DNA of 64,000 nt, from assembly GCA_964059195.1 (NCBI GenBank), contig CAXKWD010000002.1:50680923-50744922 (forward strand). Direction: 5' to 3'. Made by a program: the position numbers and the translations under genes. The notes beneath the pieces are model-generated. The model worked only from the letters and a program-made list of their open reading frames with translations. It was not told the origin of the DNA and searched no databases. This DNA is from Ectobius pallidus (taxonomy: Eukaryota > Arthropoda > Insecta > Blattodea > Ectobiidae). Shown here in pieces: positions 23,682 through 36,922 of this stretch (positions are counted from its first letter, which is position 1; every line of letters begins with the position of its first letter).

Positions 23682-24250
23682 CAGGACCTGTTTTTTGATG
23701 ACCTAAAATACTTATAAAATGAGCTATAAAATACTGAAAAAAAAACAAAAACTGAAAAAAAAAACTCAAAAATGTCTACGAAAATACTAGTTTATTCATG
23801 AGATTTGTGTCTATTCAACATTCATGTTGAGACCCAATTATAGCCTTGTAATTAGTTAATTGTTAAGTAAAGTTAAATGCAAACAGCAAACAACGTCTTT
23901 TTGTGTACAAATTATAATTATAACAATATATTTTATTTATTTATGTTCCGATAATATGCAAGGCAAGTATGCACAAAAACTCTATATAATGCAAGAAACA
24001 CAAAATAAGAAAATAATAAGTTGATGTTTAAAAAATTACCTAAAAATATGAAATGTGGAAAAGAATACCATAAAAATTATCAAATAATTTCATTAAAGTC
24101 TAAACACAACCTAAAAATAAAACACGGGGAAAATACCCTAAAAATTACCATTTTTATAATCTAGAAGCCATGACCAAAATATCTGCCCTAGTAGGGAACG
24201 TCCATGAGGGTCCACTTAAAAGATGACATGTCATCAAAATCTCGGCCCTG
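23682..24250 (+). mobile_element. hAT-type MITE, family G, copy 1
   Basis: It starts CAGGACCTG and ends CGGCCCTG. Flanking octamers GTTTTCAC and GTTATCAC match at seven of eight bases. Inside the right end is the palindromic GATGACATGTCATC, also found just inside the left end of the opposite-orientation copy at 53797-54408. The interior is A-rich with repeated CCTAAAAAT-type motifs. Confidence 0.75.
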
Positions 24251-24902
24251 GTTATCACAAACACTGGGGTCAATTTCCCTCTGGAAGGGTAATGCTGGCA
24301 TACACTAAGGAAAATATTCAATTTTTCGCCACCATATTTTGCATGTAAACATGGAGAAAAGATTATAGTAAAATTTCAGCTGAATGAGTAAAATAGTACG
24401 TGGACATAAGAAGAATCGACGAGGCCAATCTGATTGTGAAACTAATTCGTGCTGGCAACAATGGAAAATAAAATAGGATAGTCCTATCACAAATTGTTCA
24501 GTTTTATTCTTGCCAAGCTTCTTGTTATGTGGCTCAATTTAGTCCTGCTAAAACTAAGGCACATATATATTGAGAATGTTTAATCAGTTTGAAAAATAAC
24601 AAACTGTTTTTAACATTATAATAGCGTAGATAATGTTTTATTTTTTGAAAATACTGCATCATTCTTACATTTTTGGGTTACTATGAGAGTTGCCAATTTA
24701 GTCATTTTATGGCAGTTCTGGCCACTTCGGGTATTAAATTAAGCTGACTAAATTTCTGAAAAGCCACTAGTGGAATTTCGGCCACTTTAATTTCCTTAAT
24801 ATCTAGCAATTTCTACCCATATTCATGTTTTAGCCTATATTATATATTTTTGTGTGATTTTAACAAAAAAATTTTGATATTCCAAATTTTGGGTTGCCTA
24901 TG

Positions 24903-24933
24903 TTTGTTTGTTTGTTTGTTTGTTTGTTTGTTT
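24903..24933. repeat. (GTTT)n microsatellite
   Basis: About eight perfect TTTG/GTTT units. Confidence 0.9.
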
Positions 24934-25587
24934 CCTATCAGTTCTCAATCATATTTCTTAGGGTAACTGTGACCTACTAGCATAATAATACTGTTTAACT
25001 AAGAAAACAAAGCTTCTATAAAAATCCTCTTAAACCAATCTAGTTTTTCACTCTCCAGCGATAAATAAAGACTTCAGAGTAAAAGAAAATGTGAAAGGTT
25101 CAACATTCTGAATCTCAGATGGCATTCTAATGCATATTTACGATATCACACTGATAATGATGATGAATGGCAATAATAATAATATTTCACGGGAATCGTG
25201 CTTGTTATGCTAACGGTAAATTATCAAGAAGTTACTGGGTATGAACCCGGAGCAACAAAATGAAACATGACCTAGAAACTCGATAAAATCACACAGAATT
25301 TACGAAGACAGAGATTGAATTCCGGACCGTAATAAGATAGCAAGCTAAATAAAAAGCGAAGTAAACATTCATTTGAGTAATAACAACGATTACGAGTTCC
25401 AGGCACGTACTAATGGCACATAGCTGTCTCCATTAGACATGGCCTACATTGTGCTAAATGCAAACTGCAATAATCTTGCTTGATATGGATATGATTGTAG
25501 AGCACCTTGAATGTTTATTGATAGTTCTCTTCCTCTTTCAGTTACCCTCTCTTTCGTAGTAAAACTTACTTAGGCCTACTTACTTAG
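24934..25587. other. gene-poor stretch
   Basis: No gene or repeat recognised apart from one TAGGCCTA octamer at 25571. Confidence 0.3.
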
Positions 25588-26480
25588 TCAATGGCAACAG
25601 AATATTTCTAAGCAAGCTAAAGGAATATTATCTATTTTATGGAACCCCGGAGGTTCACTGCCGCGCCTACGTGCGCCTTTTGTGCTAACTCCACCCAACC
25701 ATTCCTCGCAAATCCTGCTTCCCTTAAATAAACTCTAATATTGTCCTTCCATCTACGTCTTGGTTTACGTTTTCCCTTCGGATCTCCCAGTCAATATTTT
25801 TGAGATACCGGTATGTCTTTCCTCCCCCATGCGCGCAACATGTCCAGCCTTCTTCATCCTCCTTGATTAATTATTCTTACTATATTCGGTGAAGAGTACA
25901 GGTTACGTCGCTTGTAATTATAGCGTTCTCTCCATTCCCTGTTTTCATCGCTCTTAGGTCCGAATATTTTCCTAGCTATCCTGTTTTCCAACACTATCAG
26001 ACTATGTTCTTCCCGAAGAGTAAGGGGCCATGTCCCACATTCATATAATACAAACGGCAGAATAATATTGTTTCTGGACAGAAGACGAGAAGATAAAAGT
26101 TTCTGTATTGAATAAAAACAAGCATTTCCTAATTCCAGTCGATACTTAACTTCTGCCTTTTTATTATTTGTATCTGTAATTATTGCTCCCAGATATTTTA
26201 ATTTACCCACTTGTTCGAATCCTTTATCTGCTATTCTAATATTTTGTAGTGCATTATTTTGACGTATCATGACCACATACTTAGTTTTTTTCTGTATTAA
26301 TTTCAAATCCAACTTTCCTGCAGGCATCGAAAAGGCTTTCTGCATTTCTCCCGATTGTGTTTATATCATCGCCCAATAGACAAACATCATCTGCGTAGCC
26401 TAAGCTAAAATCGGGTCACTGTCATTTAATTCTAGGCCTACCTTGTATTTCTCAACTTTCGTATCGGGGCTTAAAAAGTA
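25588..26480 (-). pseudogene. LINE reverse transcriptase fragment, family L1x, broken
   Basis: Non-LTR retrotransposons copy their RNA into DNA with a reverse transcriptase. On the minus strand the catalytic YADD (26397-26386) is followed by VCLLGDDINTIGRNAESLF in one frame. The next part (VGKLKYLGAIITDTNNKKAE, then KIFGPKSDENREWRERYN and NLYSSPNIVRI) lies in another frame, at 25854-26345. The break falls at an A-run near 26284-26291, so this copy is frameshifted and cannot make a full enzyme. The thumb-like end and the 3' UTR (25588-25853) are retained; the 5' part is missing. The 3' terminus shares CAATGGCAA and TCTATTTTATGGAACC with three other fragments in this window, all on the same strand. 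The clade is not determined. Confidence 0.8.
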
Positions 26481-27429
26481 GGCTAATAATCGTAGGTGAG
26501 AGATAGGTTTACGGCAACTTTATTTTATTCATAAATTCATATGCTATCTATCGATAGCTATTTAGGCTACATGTAGGCTACTCAACCAAATACATGTGTG
26601 TTTAAGAGAACAAAGTTTCTCGTGTTACACTCAAAGGGATAGACTCCAGCTAGAGTCATCGTACTGGTCCCGCCTTTTACTTTCTCGCATGAGTTATACG
26701 AAATTTAGAGAAAATAACAGTGATTCTGGCAAAAATCTAGTCGACATAACACCGGGAAAGAATGTTCACGATGACTAGAAACCAGAAAGTGTTTTCGGAA
26801 TCATGTCTGCCTGTTGTGGATAGGCCTAAGCTGTATTTTTTAATTACCGATATGAACTTTCTTGTGCACTTGAATTTATTGAACCTCCTACAATTTTCTT
26901 TCTATTCCTAAAATATTAAGAGTAGGACCCCTGTGGTCAGTCATGAAATAATCTGATGCCATTTGGATAAATAAAAAATAAAAACTTTAAAACAAAAAAG
27001 TATCCAACAATTATTTTGATAACAATTTGAATTTCGAAACTGAAAACTCTGTATAATAAAAGAGTTATATTAGTTTTCTACCGAAGTTACTTAGGCAATA
27101 GTACATTCACGTTCATTTTAGTTTTTATTTAGCACCTATGACACAGGTCGAGAGTGTAAAAAGCTTTTCAATTATGAAATCAACAATAAAGTGGAGATTT
27201 AATAACAAATAAGTGTAAAAAGAATTGATTACAACGAAATTTAAATTGGTGAATAACCAAAGGTCTATTTAATGAGTTAGTGCCTATTAACTTATACACA
27301 CTGTACTTCTTTTTAGAAAGTAGCATGAAACATATCTCACTATACATTTCAATTAAAAAGTAATGCAACATAATGGTAAACACGTGTGATACAGAGGTTA
27401 AATATTTGCTAGAGTTAATCTAGGGTACG

Positions 27430-27759
27430 CCTACACTCACGGGCCTATCAATATCCATTAAGCGAAGAGGGGTGCATAACACTGATAGAGACAAATGAGG
27501 TAACGACAAACATTTAATCAGAGATTAGCAGTTACAAACATGTTTTACTATCACTACTTTGCGCTCCAATAACTCAGCGACGGACACTCCTCCGCCTCCA
27601 CTTTCTAGATACCCGTCAACAAAAACTGTCCGCATAGTGCCAAATAAGAATGGAACACAACTAAAATAAAAAGAGTTCTCTTTGATCAGCTGCGATCTTC
27701 CAGTTCGTTTCCCCTGATCGTCTCCATTCATAACCTTGTAGCTCAATCAAGCGTTACAA
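27430..27759. other. unassigned stretch before a LINE 3' end
   Basis: A short Gly-rich frame (27525-27746, minus) has no recognisable motif. It may be part of the adjoining retrotransposon read in reverse. Confidence 0.25.
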
Positions 27760-28183
27760 TTGTTCGATAACACAGTCTTTCTATACTATATTGCAGAAAG
27801 GTATCAAACGGGTATTATTAGAATAGCGAGAACTCAGAATCAAGGGCAAACGAGGGTTATACAAAAAAAAGTACCCAGACGTTTCGTAAATTTGGAAACA
27901 TTATATAATAGGCGTGTTTCTGCAGATGCTAATTTCATAGCTAAAGTCTTTCGTGGGGAAATACATTGCAAATCAATTTTAGATAGCATAGGGCTCTCTG
28001 TCCCATATGCACGAGGAACAAGAAATCGAACAATTTTTTCTGTTCAACAGCCATATGTGATTCCTTCTAACAGAATGGCTATTGCTTGCAATGCCCTATT
28101 TAAAAATTCTGATATATTCCACAAGCAGTGATTATTATTACTGTTATCATTATTATTATTATCACTATTATTATTATTATTAC

Positions 28184-28243
<60 letters not shown>

Positions 28244-28722
28244 CACACAAGACTGACAAGGACTCATTCATTATTTTGATAAAACGGCCATATGCTCTAC
28301 AAGTTTAACAAGAAATATAATGACACAATCTTTAATTAAAGAATGCGACCTGCTTTCCTCAAATATAAACATATAAACTAGTGTCTGCATTGAATTATAA
28401 GTAAAGAATGTGCTGACGTAACGAAGTTCATGCTATTGACATAGCACTGCTGACCGCACAATCAATCATGTTAAAACTGCAGACTTGTCAGTTAGGTAGT
28501 CAGATGTCTAATTATGTGTTATCTTGTAATTCCTGTTGTATATGTAATTCTTTTATTATTGTAAATAATATATCATCATCATAATTCACCACTGCCATTC
28601 CTTTATCATAATTCATTTATCATAATTCATTCTAATATTAAGTAGAAGCCTACTGTTTAAAATTTGTAAAAATTGTCTGTAGCTTCTATAAATAAATAAT
28701 TGAAATTGAAATTGAAATTGAA

Positions 28723-28737
<15 letters not shown>
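27760..28737 (+). pseudogene. second LINE family, RT C-terminus and 3' tail
   Basis: A 123-codon frame at 27760-28131 ends with a pattern typical of the extreme C-terminus of jockey/CR1-like reverse transcriptases: LETLYNRRVSADANFIAKVF, a SILDSIGLSVP segment, an Arg-rich RGTRNRT, then a spaced NRMAIACN shortly before the stop. Upstream catalytic domains are absent, so this is a 5'-truncated, probably dead copy. An interrupted (ATT)n block (28130-28240) follows. The sequence ends in TTGAAA repeats at about 28698-28727, a common 3' tail type in these elements. The assignment is by pattern; boundaries other than the tail are approximate. Confidence 0.6.
28130..28240. repeat. interrupted (ATT)n microsatellite
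   Basis: A long run of ATT with occasional ATC and ACT units. Frames through it on both strands give poly-Asn or poly-Tyr and are not genes. Confidence 0.95.
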
Positions 28738-28761
<24 letters not shown>

Positions 28762-28959
28762 CTTGTGTTTATACTCCTTTTAGATGCGAGGCCATATCAG
28801 AAGTTAGGGATGTGTGTCTAAACAGTAGGGTAGGCCATGGAACTATTGATTGTCAATTGTTTCTATTATTGGCGTATTTTTATGGAGTAAATTTCAACTG
28901 ATATTAATTTAAATGGATATGTTACAAGAAGAAATATAAGTATGTAAATATCCCATTCG

Positions 28960-29090
28960 GAATTCGCTTTTAAGACTGGGGAAACCATGAAAAAACCCAT
29001 GTCAAATTGGCCGGCCACGGGATTTGAACCTGGGACCTCCCAAATGCGAGTTCAAAAGTTGCCACCTCGGTAACCTCGCTCGGTCGATTT
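28960..29090 (-). mobile_element. tRNA-derived SINE, family B, with full head
   Basis: On the minus strand it starts with GACCGAGCGAGGTTACCGAG, containing an A-box-like GGTTACCGAGGTGG, then a B box AGGTTCAAATCCC, then the body GACATGGGTTTTTTCATGG. It matches the truncated copy at 9871-10030 and is followed on the plus side by ATT repeats. Confidence 0.75.
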
Positions 29091-29207
29091 ATTATTATTA
29101 TTATTAAATACCCATTTATTTGTATATCCATATGTATGTTAGGACTGCAGTTCTACAAGAAGCTAAATCTATTATTTACATCACACAGGCCTACTAACGT
29201 AAAAGAT

Positions 29208-30981
29208 TAATGCTAACAACAATAGCTTACGTTGTTCATCACAATTGTGATCTAGTGTAAAAAACAGAGGGAGAAAAGGAATTTGGAGTATAAGACAATT
29301 CATACAAATGTTAATACAGTTTAGCCCCCCTTAAAATATCAACTTCAAAGTTTTCATTATATATTTCTATATTTCCCTATAAAGGCCTTGGGCGTATTAG
29401 GAAGTTAAGGATTATAAAAAAAAAACTAAGATTTTGAGAATATTTTCAAATACAAGTTATTTCACTATAAAATAACAAAGTTTTATGTTTCCAGATACAT
29501 AATTAATACTAACATTTTTACCAGATATAATACGAATATAAGATTATCGTGCTTGATAAAGACAAACAGAATCTATGTTCCGGTGCTGCGTCTTCCACGC
29601 TTGCATGATTTGCTGAGGACCATAAAAGCTGTTTGTACAATGAGGCCAGTTTGAGTCATCAGTTCATCAGTTTGGTGTCAATGTTGGGCATCTCTTTCGC
29701 GACCTTGCGGTTTACATTTTAGGCGCCGTTGTCATTTCTATATATATGGTGAAGATAGTTCACGTAATGGATTATTTCCTGCAATTCCGCGTTTTCTGGC
29801 TTCCTTCCCATACATGGCGGCATTTTAACGAGGCGCCCCCGTCAGTTAAAATTCGACTTTCTCATTTCCTTTTCTAGTTGTGAATACATTACATAGCTAC
29901 ATATGTGTCAAGGTATTTATCTATTCATAACACAATGATTTATCCCTATAGTTAATTCATTCATGAATCAGTTCAGTATTCATTTATAATTTACACATTC
30001 CAAGTCATTCATCAATTCAGTTACAATTCATTAGTTAATGTTACAAGTTATCTTTGTCAAAATCTAAATATTTATCCTATATTTTATTTCAGAAAGTTTA
30101 CGCTACACTACTACATTACTACATTAAATTTATTTATTTATTTATTTATTTTTATTTGCTTATTTATTTACTGTCTTATTTCTGTCCGATGTCTGACCGT
30201 TTATCTATATATGTATGTGTTTCACTTTATTAAGTCAATAATCACATTAAAACAAATATAACTATTAATTTATTTTATTTTTACTTACAGTTTCTATAGC
30301 TCCGAACCACAAAACTACAGGAACACTTTTTGCTTAATTCTCAACAGTTTAAAGTCTATAGAACACGATTAATTTTAGAATTACCCATTTAATTTCCAAC
30401 TCTACCACATAAACCCAACAAGAACGTTTTTCAATTAATCAGCCAAAACCAACTTATAGAATAACTTGCTTTACTTTAGGTATCTTGCTGGAGCAAACAC
30501 TGTGAATAAACTGCAAGTGTAAGCATAAAGACTGTCTTTAATTTTCTTTTAAAGAAACCTGAGAATTTGGTTCATTAACGATTTTATTACTGGGACAATG
30601 GGGTAGAAAATGACAAAAATACAAAATGCAATGAGTTGTTATTTTTCTAAATGCTGCACAGCGGATGAATTTCGGCATTTGAATGTCATTTACAATATAC
30701 AGAGTGTGGTGATTATTCCTAGGAAAATCCTAAATATGATGATTACTTTCCTGAATCTGCACGGCGTTTGGTGGGAATTCTCGAAATTTTCTAATGACCT
30801 GTATTTTGTTTTCTCATGTTTGTATTAAATGGACCATGGCATTAATTCTAATCCTATATTTCCTACATTTGTATGAATTGTTTTATACTCCAAATTCCAT
30901 TTCTCTGTGTGTTTGTGTGTGTGTGTTTTTGCACATTAGATCACAATTCTGATGAACAATGTAGGCTACTGTAATTAGCAT
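29208..30981. repeat. 1.77 kb segment bounded by inverted repeats
   Basis: The left arm (29208-29310) and right arm (30866-30981) are inverted copies sharing GTTGTTCATCA, ATTGTGATCTA, GAATTTGGAGTATAA and CAATTCATACAAATG. The right arm has an internal GT expansion. The interior holds an (ATTT)n tract (about 30126-30172) and no recognisable gene. It could be a decayed transposon or two independent insertions of one repeat. Confidence 0.55.
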
Positions 30982-31257
30982 ACTAAATAGTTGTTCGGCA
31001 CGGTTGAATTTTTCGCAAGGCTTATTTGAGGAAAATTTCTTATTTTATGTTTTTTTTTTTTTTTTCATTCATTCATTGGAGCTGCTCTTTTCACCTCCTT
31101 CTCACATTCGCGCTTCACGTAAGTTATGAATTACCCTTTTCCAATTGTCGCCCGCAATAAAGTTTATTTCAAGTAAATTACTGGAGTTCATTGGTTTAGT
31201 GCAGGAGATCCGAAGTGAAGAGGTCTACAAGACACCTAGTCACAACAATATATACTT

Positions 31258-31335
31258 GCTCAATGGCAATAGACAATTCCCGAAGGAATATTATCTATTT
31301 TATCGAACCCAGAGGTTCATTATCGCTCTTATATG
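31258..31335 (-). mobile_element. LINE family L1x, 3' end only
   Basis: CAATGGCAATAGACAATTCC, TATTATCTATTTTATCGAAC and GAGCCCGCCATT match the 3' terminus of the copies at 25588, 37713 and 57278. It is a severely 5'-truncated insertion. Confidence 0.75.
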
Positions 31336-34029
31336 AGCCCGCCATTTTTTTCTGATTGTTTTTATTATTTTTAACGAATTTTATTGCGACAATATGTCAC
31401 TACAATTTACATATAACAATATAATATAATTATTTATAGCTCATTATTTTATCCTTTTTTTCTTTCTTTCTTTAAGTGTCCTTAAGGTAAATAACAGTTG
31501 CCACAGTACACATTCAATCCTAATCGGTAGGTTATGTTTTATTAGGGAGTAGTACACCAGGAATTCAGTTTCAGTATAACACTTTTTACCTTCCAGTAAG
31601 TATGCCTTACAAAAAATTCTGCTTATCTAACATGTTTGAAAACTGAGAAGGGTGAGGGTTGAGTCATATTTCAAGTGGGAGTGGAGAACATCCCTTAAGC
31701 AGACACTTGACATGAATTATTGCTGAATAGCACCAAGTTCGAAGCCAGATAACCTCGTCAAGGAAGGAAAAAAAAACATGGCAAATGCATGGTTATCCAA
31801 TTAAGGTGGCTTTTTCCATCGCAAAGTGTAAGTAGGTTTTGCCTCGGAGCGCGCTTTAAGTTCATCTCTGTTTTTTAATGTCTATCGTTATTGCGGCGAA
31901 TTTAACTGCTGATTGCAAGAGCATATTAGCAGGTATGTCGCTAATAAAATGTCTTTAAAGTATACACTTATGGTACATGTACAACTTCAGTTATGAAAAT
32001 TTTATTTTTAAACATCAGGACTGTATTTTTATATATATTAAACAGCTGTATATTAAGACATTTCATAAGAAAAATATTTTGTAATTGTTTATAATTAGTT
32101 TATAAACATCGCCTTCTTAAAGTTTTTTACTATAAACTTGCAACCTGATTACTTAAAACTATGGTAGATAAAAACGCCAAATTTTCTCTATTTTAAAGAC
32201 AGAATAATCCTTTAGTGCCTGACATTTAGTTTCTTAATACTTAACATTTTATAATGTTACACAGATTTACATAAACTGAAAATATTTTTGTTCACATCAT
32301 TATAAACAAAATCTAGAACATAGTAAAATATTCATATACCAGAAATTTGTCAATGCCAAGTACTAGAGAACATTTTAAGCTTCAAAATGATAACAAAATC
32401 CCCTTGATACGTTAATATACAGAAGAATTATGTTTCAATAATTTGAATACCAAGCGTTCTACAACTTAGGGAAATTGTGAAGAAAGCAAAACTTGTATCG
32501 AATTGCGTGGAAAACACATGTAGGAGGATTCTACAATAGTGTATTAGTGACAACTAATAGTCAAGATTGGAACTTCTAGCAGAAATACCGAAATTTCATA
32601 TCTGAGTAAGAGGCATAGCAAAATACAGCTTCTTAGGGAAATATCCATGTTATATGAAAACTTAAAAAGTTAAAGTGGAATAATTCATTTTCAAAAATAT
32701 ATCTACGATAGTAAATAGTTTTTAAATGAATTTTCTTTCACACACAGCCTATTATTGAAGTTCCACTTGTAAAAATTCTTGTTTCCAAGCATTGAGTACA
32801 GACAATTGGTATTCATCCCATGAGAAACTGAAATTCATTTACCCTTGACTCACGAATACGTAAAATTTAAATACAGTAAATATGCATGATGATTATTGCT
32901 TATTTTGTCATTATTATAATTAATATTGCTTATATCTCGAGTCATGCCATTGCTCTCAGCTTTTGCCTCTATCCCCTAGTACTTTTTCATGCTAACAAGT
33001 AAGTAGTCTACTTTTTAGTTTTAAGAAAAGTTAGATTTACATGCACATCAGTTGTAAAACGTAGGCCTACATAAATGTTACATTGGAACTGCCCCCAAGC
33101 ACGAGCTCCTGCTTTTTCGGGGTTTCAGGACCAACCTACGAACTATTTATGTATTTATGTAATTATGAAGCAAAAAAATCTCAATAATTTAAAAATTACA
33201 CCCTTATTTACTCTTAATATCACGAAGACGCACTCGAAAATTCATACTCGGCATTATGATTACACCTGTCACAAACAAGCACCATATTTACAAATATAAG
33301 CATTCTTCACACTCTCCGTGTGCTAAACATTCACAGTTATCACTCTGTTCACACAAGATTGTAATCACTGCATGCACATGGTATCGGAGAGCTCGCTTTA
33401 GCACACTTTAACTGTCCCGTGTTTGATTGCAACTGAAGCCTACCTTTCTAACTTTAGTGAGGCACATGTTTTTCCATACTATATCTCCCGATCAATACGC
33501 TTCGGTCTCCGTACATTATGTGGAAGCCAGACTCGCACGGACTTGGCATAATTACCACAATTATAATGATCCCTCCCTCGTGATTTAGATGACTGTTTAG
33601 GTCTCTTTATCCCCACAACGGCCTGTTTGCTCACTTCAAAACTAATTTGAGAGATTGCTTTTCCACTAATCTATGTCACTGTGCGACGCAAACGAAGGGG
33701 GAAAGTAAAATATGGGGATGTTTTTACTTCATCCTAGCAACTTCATTTTCCCTGAAGCCTGTGTAAGTTAAATTCTGAATATTTTTCCTACAAAACAACA
33801 ATAACAAAAAAATAAGTTAGTCCAATTTTTCCGCCTATATATAACAGAAAATCATCCTAAATTTAAATGAAATGAAATGAAATGATCATGTACGGCTTGT
33901 AAAACAAGAGTGATTAAATCCATTTTACAAAAACTTTAATGAAGAGCCAGTTATAAAAAACAGACAAACACATTTCACATATTTTTATGAAGTTCCTTAG
34001 ATTGCAATCATGCCAAAATCATGGGCTTC
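31336..34029. other. gene-poor AT-rich stretch
   Basis: I see no supportable gene or repeat boundary. One TAGGCCTA octamer occurs at 33062, and a short AAATG repeat near 33868-33884. Confidence 0.3.
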
Positions 34030-34180
34030 GGCCCATTGGCATTATACATGCATATACAAAGTTTCATGAAAATCCAATAAAGCATAGCCTATTCGAGTTT
34101 ACGCGCATAAGGACAGACGGACAGACATTTCCCGTCCACCATACAATATCATAAACTGCCATAATGGCACTTAATAACAA
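34030..34180 (+). repeat. dispersed repeat family R, divergent 3' part
   Basis: Shared landmarks: AAAGTTTCATGAAAATCC, GGACAGACGGACAGACA, then CATAATGGCACTTAATA at the end. Other copies are at 36399, 38822, 42604 and 51684, all in the same orientation. Confidence 0.6.
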
Positions 34181-35280
34181 TAAACAATAATTCGAGAATT
34201 CCACAAAACAATCCACAAATTCTGTTCGTTAAGGTCTGATTACTTTGAGGAAACAGGATTATTGTTTTCTGTAAGAAAGTCGTCGCTTCATTACACACTC
34301 TAATGAACGACGATTTCCAGAAATGTTCCATTTCTAACGCTCTGAATCTATTCCATCCACCACCCACATTGCATGATGAGTGAATCACTTTTCGTGCTAA
34401 GTTTTTCTTTCAGCCTGTATGACGAATGTAAAAACGTGTATATAATATGACGCAGAAACATTCCTACAGCTTCCTATGAGCCAGCACAATTTCATTTAAA
34501 TTGACTAAAAAATTTGTAATGTTTTATAATCTCTAAGCAGAATACCTCATACGCCTATTAATGACTAAATCCTATTTTATATCGAAGTTAAATAGAAGTT
34601 ACTCAAAGCAATAGTTTGTTTGTGTATGTTGTGTTTGTCACCTATCAGAACTAGACTATTATACTATTTTCAAGTTAGCTATAAGAGGAAATTATATCAG
34701 CAACAACTAAACTAGTTCTAAGATTTTATTTTTCTAAAAATACGAAGTTTTTTAAAATAAAATAATGATGTAAAAGAAAAACATAGAAAAAAGTAAGCCC
34801 GAATATAGATGCCGACTTTGGGGGGTTAGGTAGGCTACTTTCTTCTCCATATTTAAGTATTTATCATATAAGAGCTATGAATAACTACTAAATATTCAAT
34901 TCACTGAGTCGAAATACAGCAGACATTAGTGAAATGAAATTAAGAGGTGCAAATGGGCTTTAAAAATGCCAACGTGGCCCAGAAAGCTTACAAAAGCATT
35001 GGGATAATGAAGATAAAGTTGTAAGTTAGGAAATGTATTTCTTCAGTAATATATCTGGTGTGGTTTCATAAAGTTTGTCACTGGAAGACATGTATATTTT
35101 TAACAGTGGATCAGCTTAATTATTATCTACTATCATAAAAAGTTTCGATAATTTTTGGAAACATCAGTTCTTTGGGGGAGGGGAGAACATGAACACATGG
35201 CTTCGATGCTCGCCTTATGTTATTACAACGAAATAAGGAATTTTATAGAAAGAATTTATTGTAAGTGGTGATACGTGGGT

Positions 35281-35552
35281 CATAGGCGTAACCAGGCCGA
35301 CCATATGGGGGGGGGGGTTGTAACATCCAGGGGTCTGGGAGGTATGGAATACCCCCAGGGAGAGTGGGGTTCGGGGGTCCTCCCCCGGAAAATTTTAAAA
35401 ATTAAGATGCACAATAACGAGTTTTAAGCTTCCCACGCTTTATACTCGTATTAAGTAATTTATAAGCAGACTTAAAAAAATTGTACAATTTTCCTTTTTT
35501 TAATCAATGGGGGGGGTTCAAACCCCCAAAACCCCCCCTCGTTACGCCTCTG
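35281..35552. mobile_element. 272 bp hAT-type MITE, GGCGTAACG group
   Basis: The left end CATAGGCGTAACCAGG and the complement of the right end, CAGAGGCGTAACGAGG, mirror each other. Flanking octamers ACGTGGGT and GCGTGGGT match at seven of eight bases. G-runs near the left end and C-runs near the right are part of the element. Confidence 0.8.
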
Positions 35553-36361
35553 GCGTGGGTGGTTCTTCGTTTAAATTACAGAATAAATATTCTTCAGAGA
35601 TTTAGTACTACCAGTAAATAAATTAAAGGTAGCCTACGTCATATTCAAATCTTAAAACAAACAATTGGTATATTACAGAATTATTTGTATAATACTTGAA
35701 TTAAAATTGTTTTGTGTCGTACATTTATTTTTTATTCAAGTGTACTTTTATTTGTAATGTGTGCCTAATTCTTGAACTGCAAACAATTTCTGCTGTGAGT
35801 TGTTTTCGGATTTTGGTTACCTCGTACAGATACGCTTTTTTCGCTTTTGAAATGAATCAACGTTAGATTACCACAAGCAATAAAAGAACTCAGGAAACGT
35901 AGATATTAACAGTCTCGACTTCCAGAGGTGAAATGAAATTCCACGTGCACTATAATTTATTCAAGATATATATTTCCTCACAGGCTAAGCCTTTTCACTT
36001 ATCACGCACTCATTCACTGCACTTTAATATTGGACAGTACTCCAAGTAACAATAAATTGCTCTGCAGAAATACCACCAACACACGTTTCCACGCGATCGG
36101 AACTAGCAAATGCTATGAGGCTTAAGAAGCCTCACACATACCGGATGAAGACCTAGTAAACACTACAAGGGATAGTGCCCGGAGTACTGCAGTGCACTAG
36201 AAAACTGTATAATACTGAAGGCTCATGTAAGTGGAACGATTGACTGGCTGTATGACTGTACCAATATCACTGCCCGTGCCAAGATCAGGCTCTCTCACAC
36301 CACTGCGCTGACCCCAGTCAATGCCTCCCCCCTTTTTTCTTAAAGGCACACTTCGAAATTT

Positions 36362-36402
36362 ACAAATGGTCAATAATAATAATAATAATAATAATAATAA
36401 TC
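36362..36402. repeat. (AAT)n microsatellite
   Basis: Perfect AAT units immediately precede a family R copy. Confidence 0.9.
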
Positions 36403-36915
36403 AGGTAAACTGATATAACAAAGTGCCAGAATGCTTTTGTTTAATCAGTGATAAATGCAATTATGATATGCAGAAAGTAAGTTATTTTTGTAACCGATTT
36501 CCGAGTAAAGCTCCAGATCGATTCATTAAGCAGGGCTTACTGAAAAATAAAGGTCTAAAGTTTGATAGGCATATTTGAAAGAACATATGTTGGTAGTGCT
36601 ATTTGTCTAAGCTAACTGTATTGCAACTTCCAAAGTCGTACGTGAACACTGTAAAACAATATGTTGTCATGAGAACTAATTTGCATTTGATAAATTCTTT
36701 CTAATATATTACCATAAAATAGGCACTAAATTGGGCTTTACTCCGGTACCAGTCAACCGACTTGGTCCAAAATAAATAGGCTTCGTCCCATGGACGATAT
36801 AAATGGGTATACCAAGTTTGATGAAAATCTGATAAAGCGTATCTGAGTTATCGCGTGTACAGACACACGTCCCCCCACACAATCTCAGAAAGTATCATTC
36901 TGGAATTAATAATAA
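36403..36915 (+). repeat. dispersed repeat family R, long copy
   Basis: It begins CAGGTAAACTGATATAACAA and continues through GCTCCAGATCGATTCATTAA, GCAGGGCTTAC, ACCATAAAATAGGCACTAAA, CTCCGGTACCAGTCAACCG, CCCATGGACGATATAAATGG and TACAGACACACG, ending in AAT repeats. The same order is seen at 51684-52165 and, expanded, at 42604-43505. The class is unknown to me. Confidence 0.65.
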
Positions 36916-36922
36916 TAATAAT

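Noticed and set aside
28044..28279. Poly-Asn and poly-Tyr frames
   Set aside because: They are translations of the (ATT)n microsatellite.
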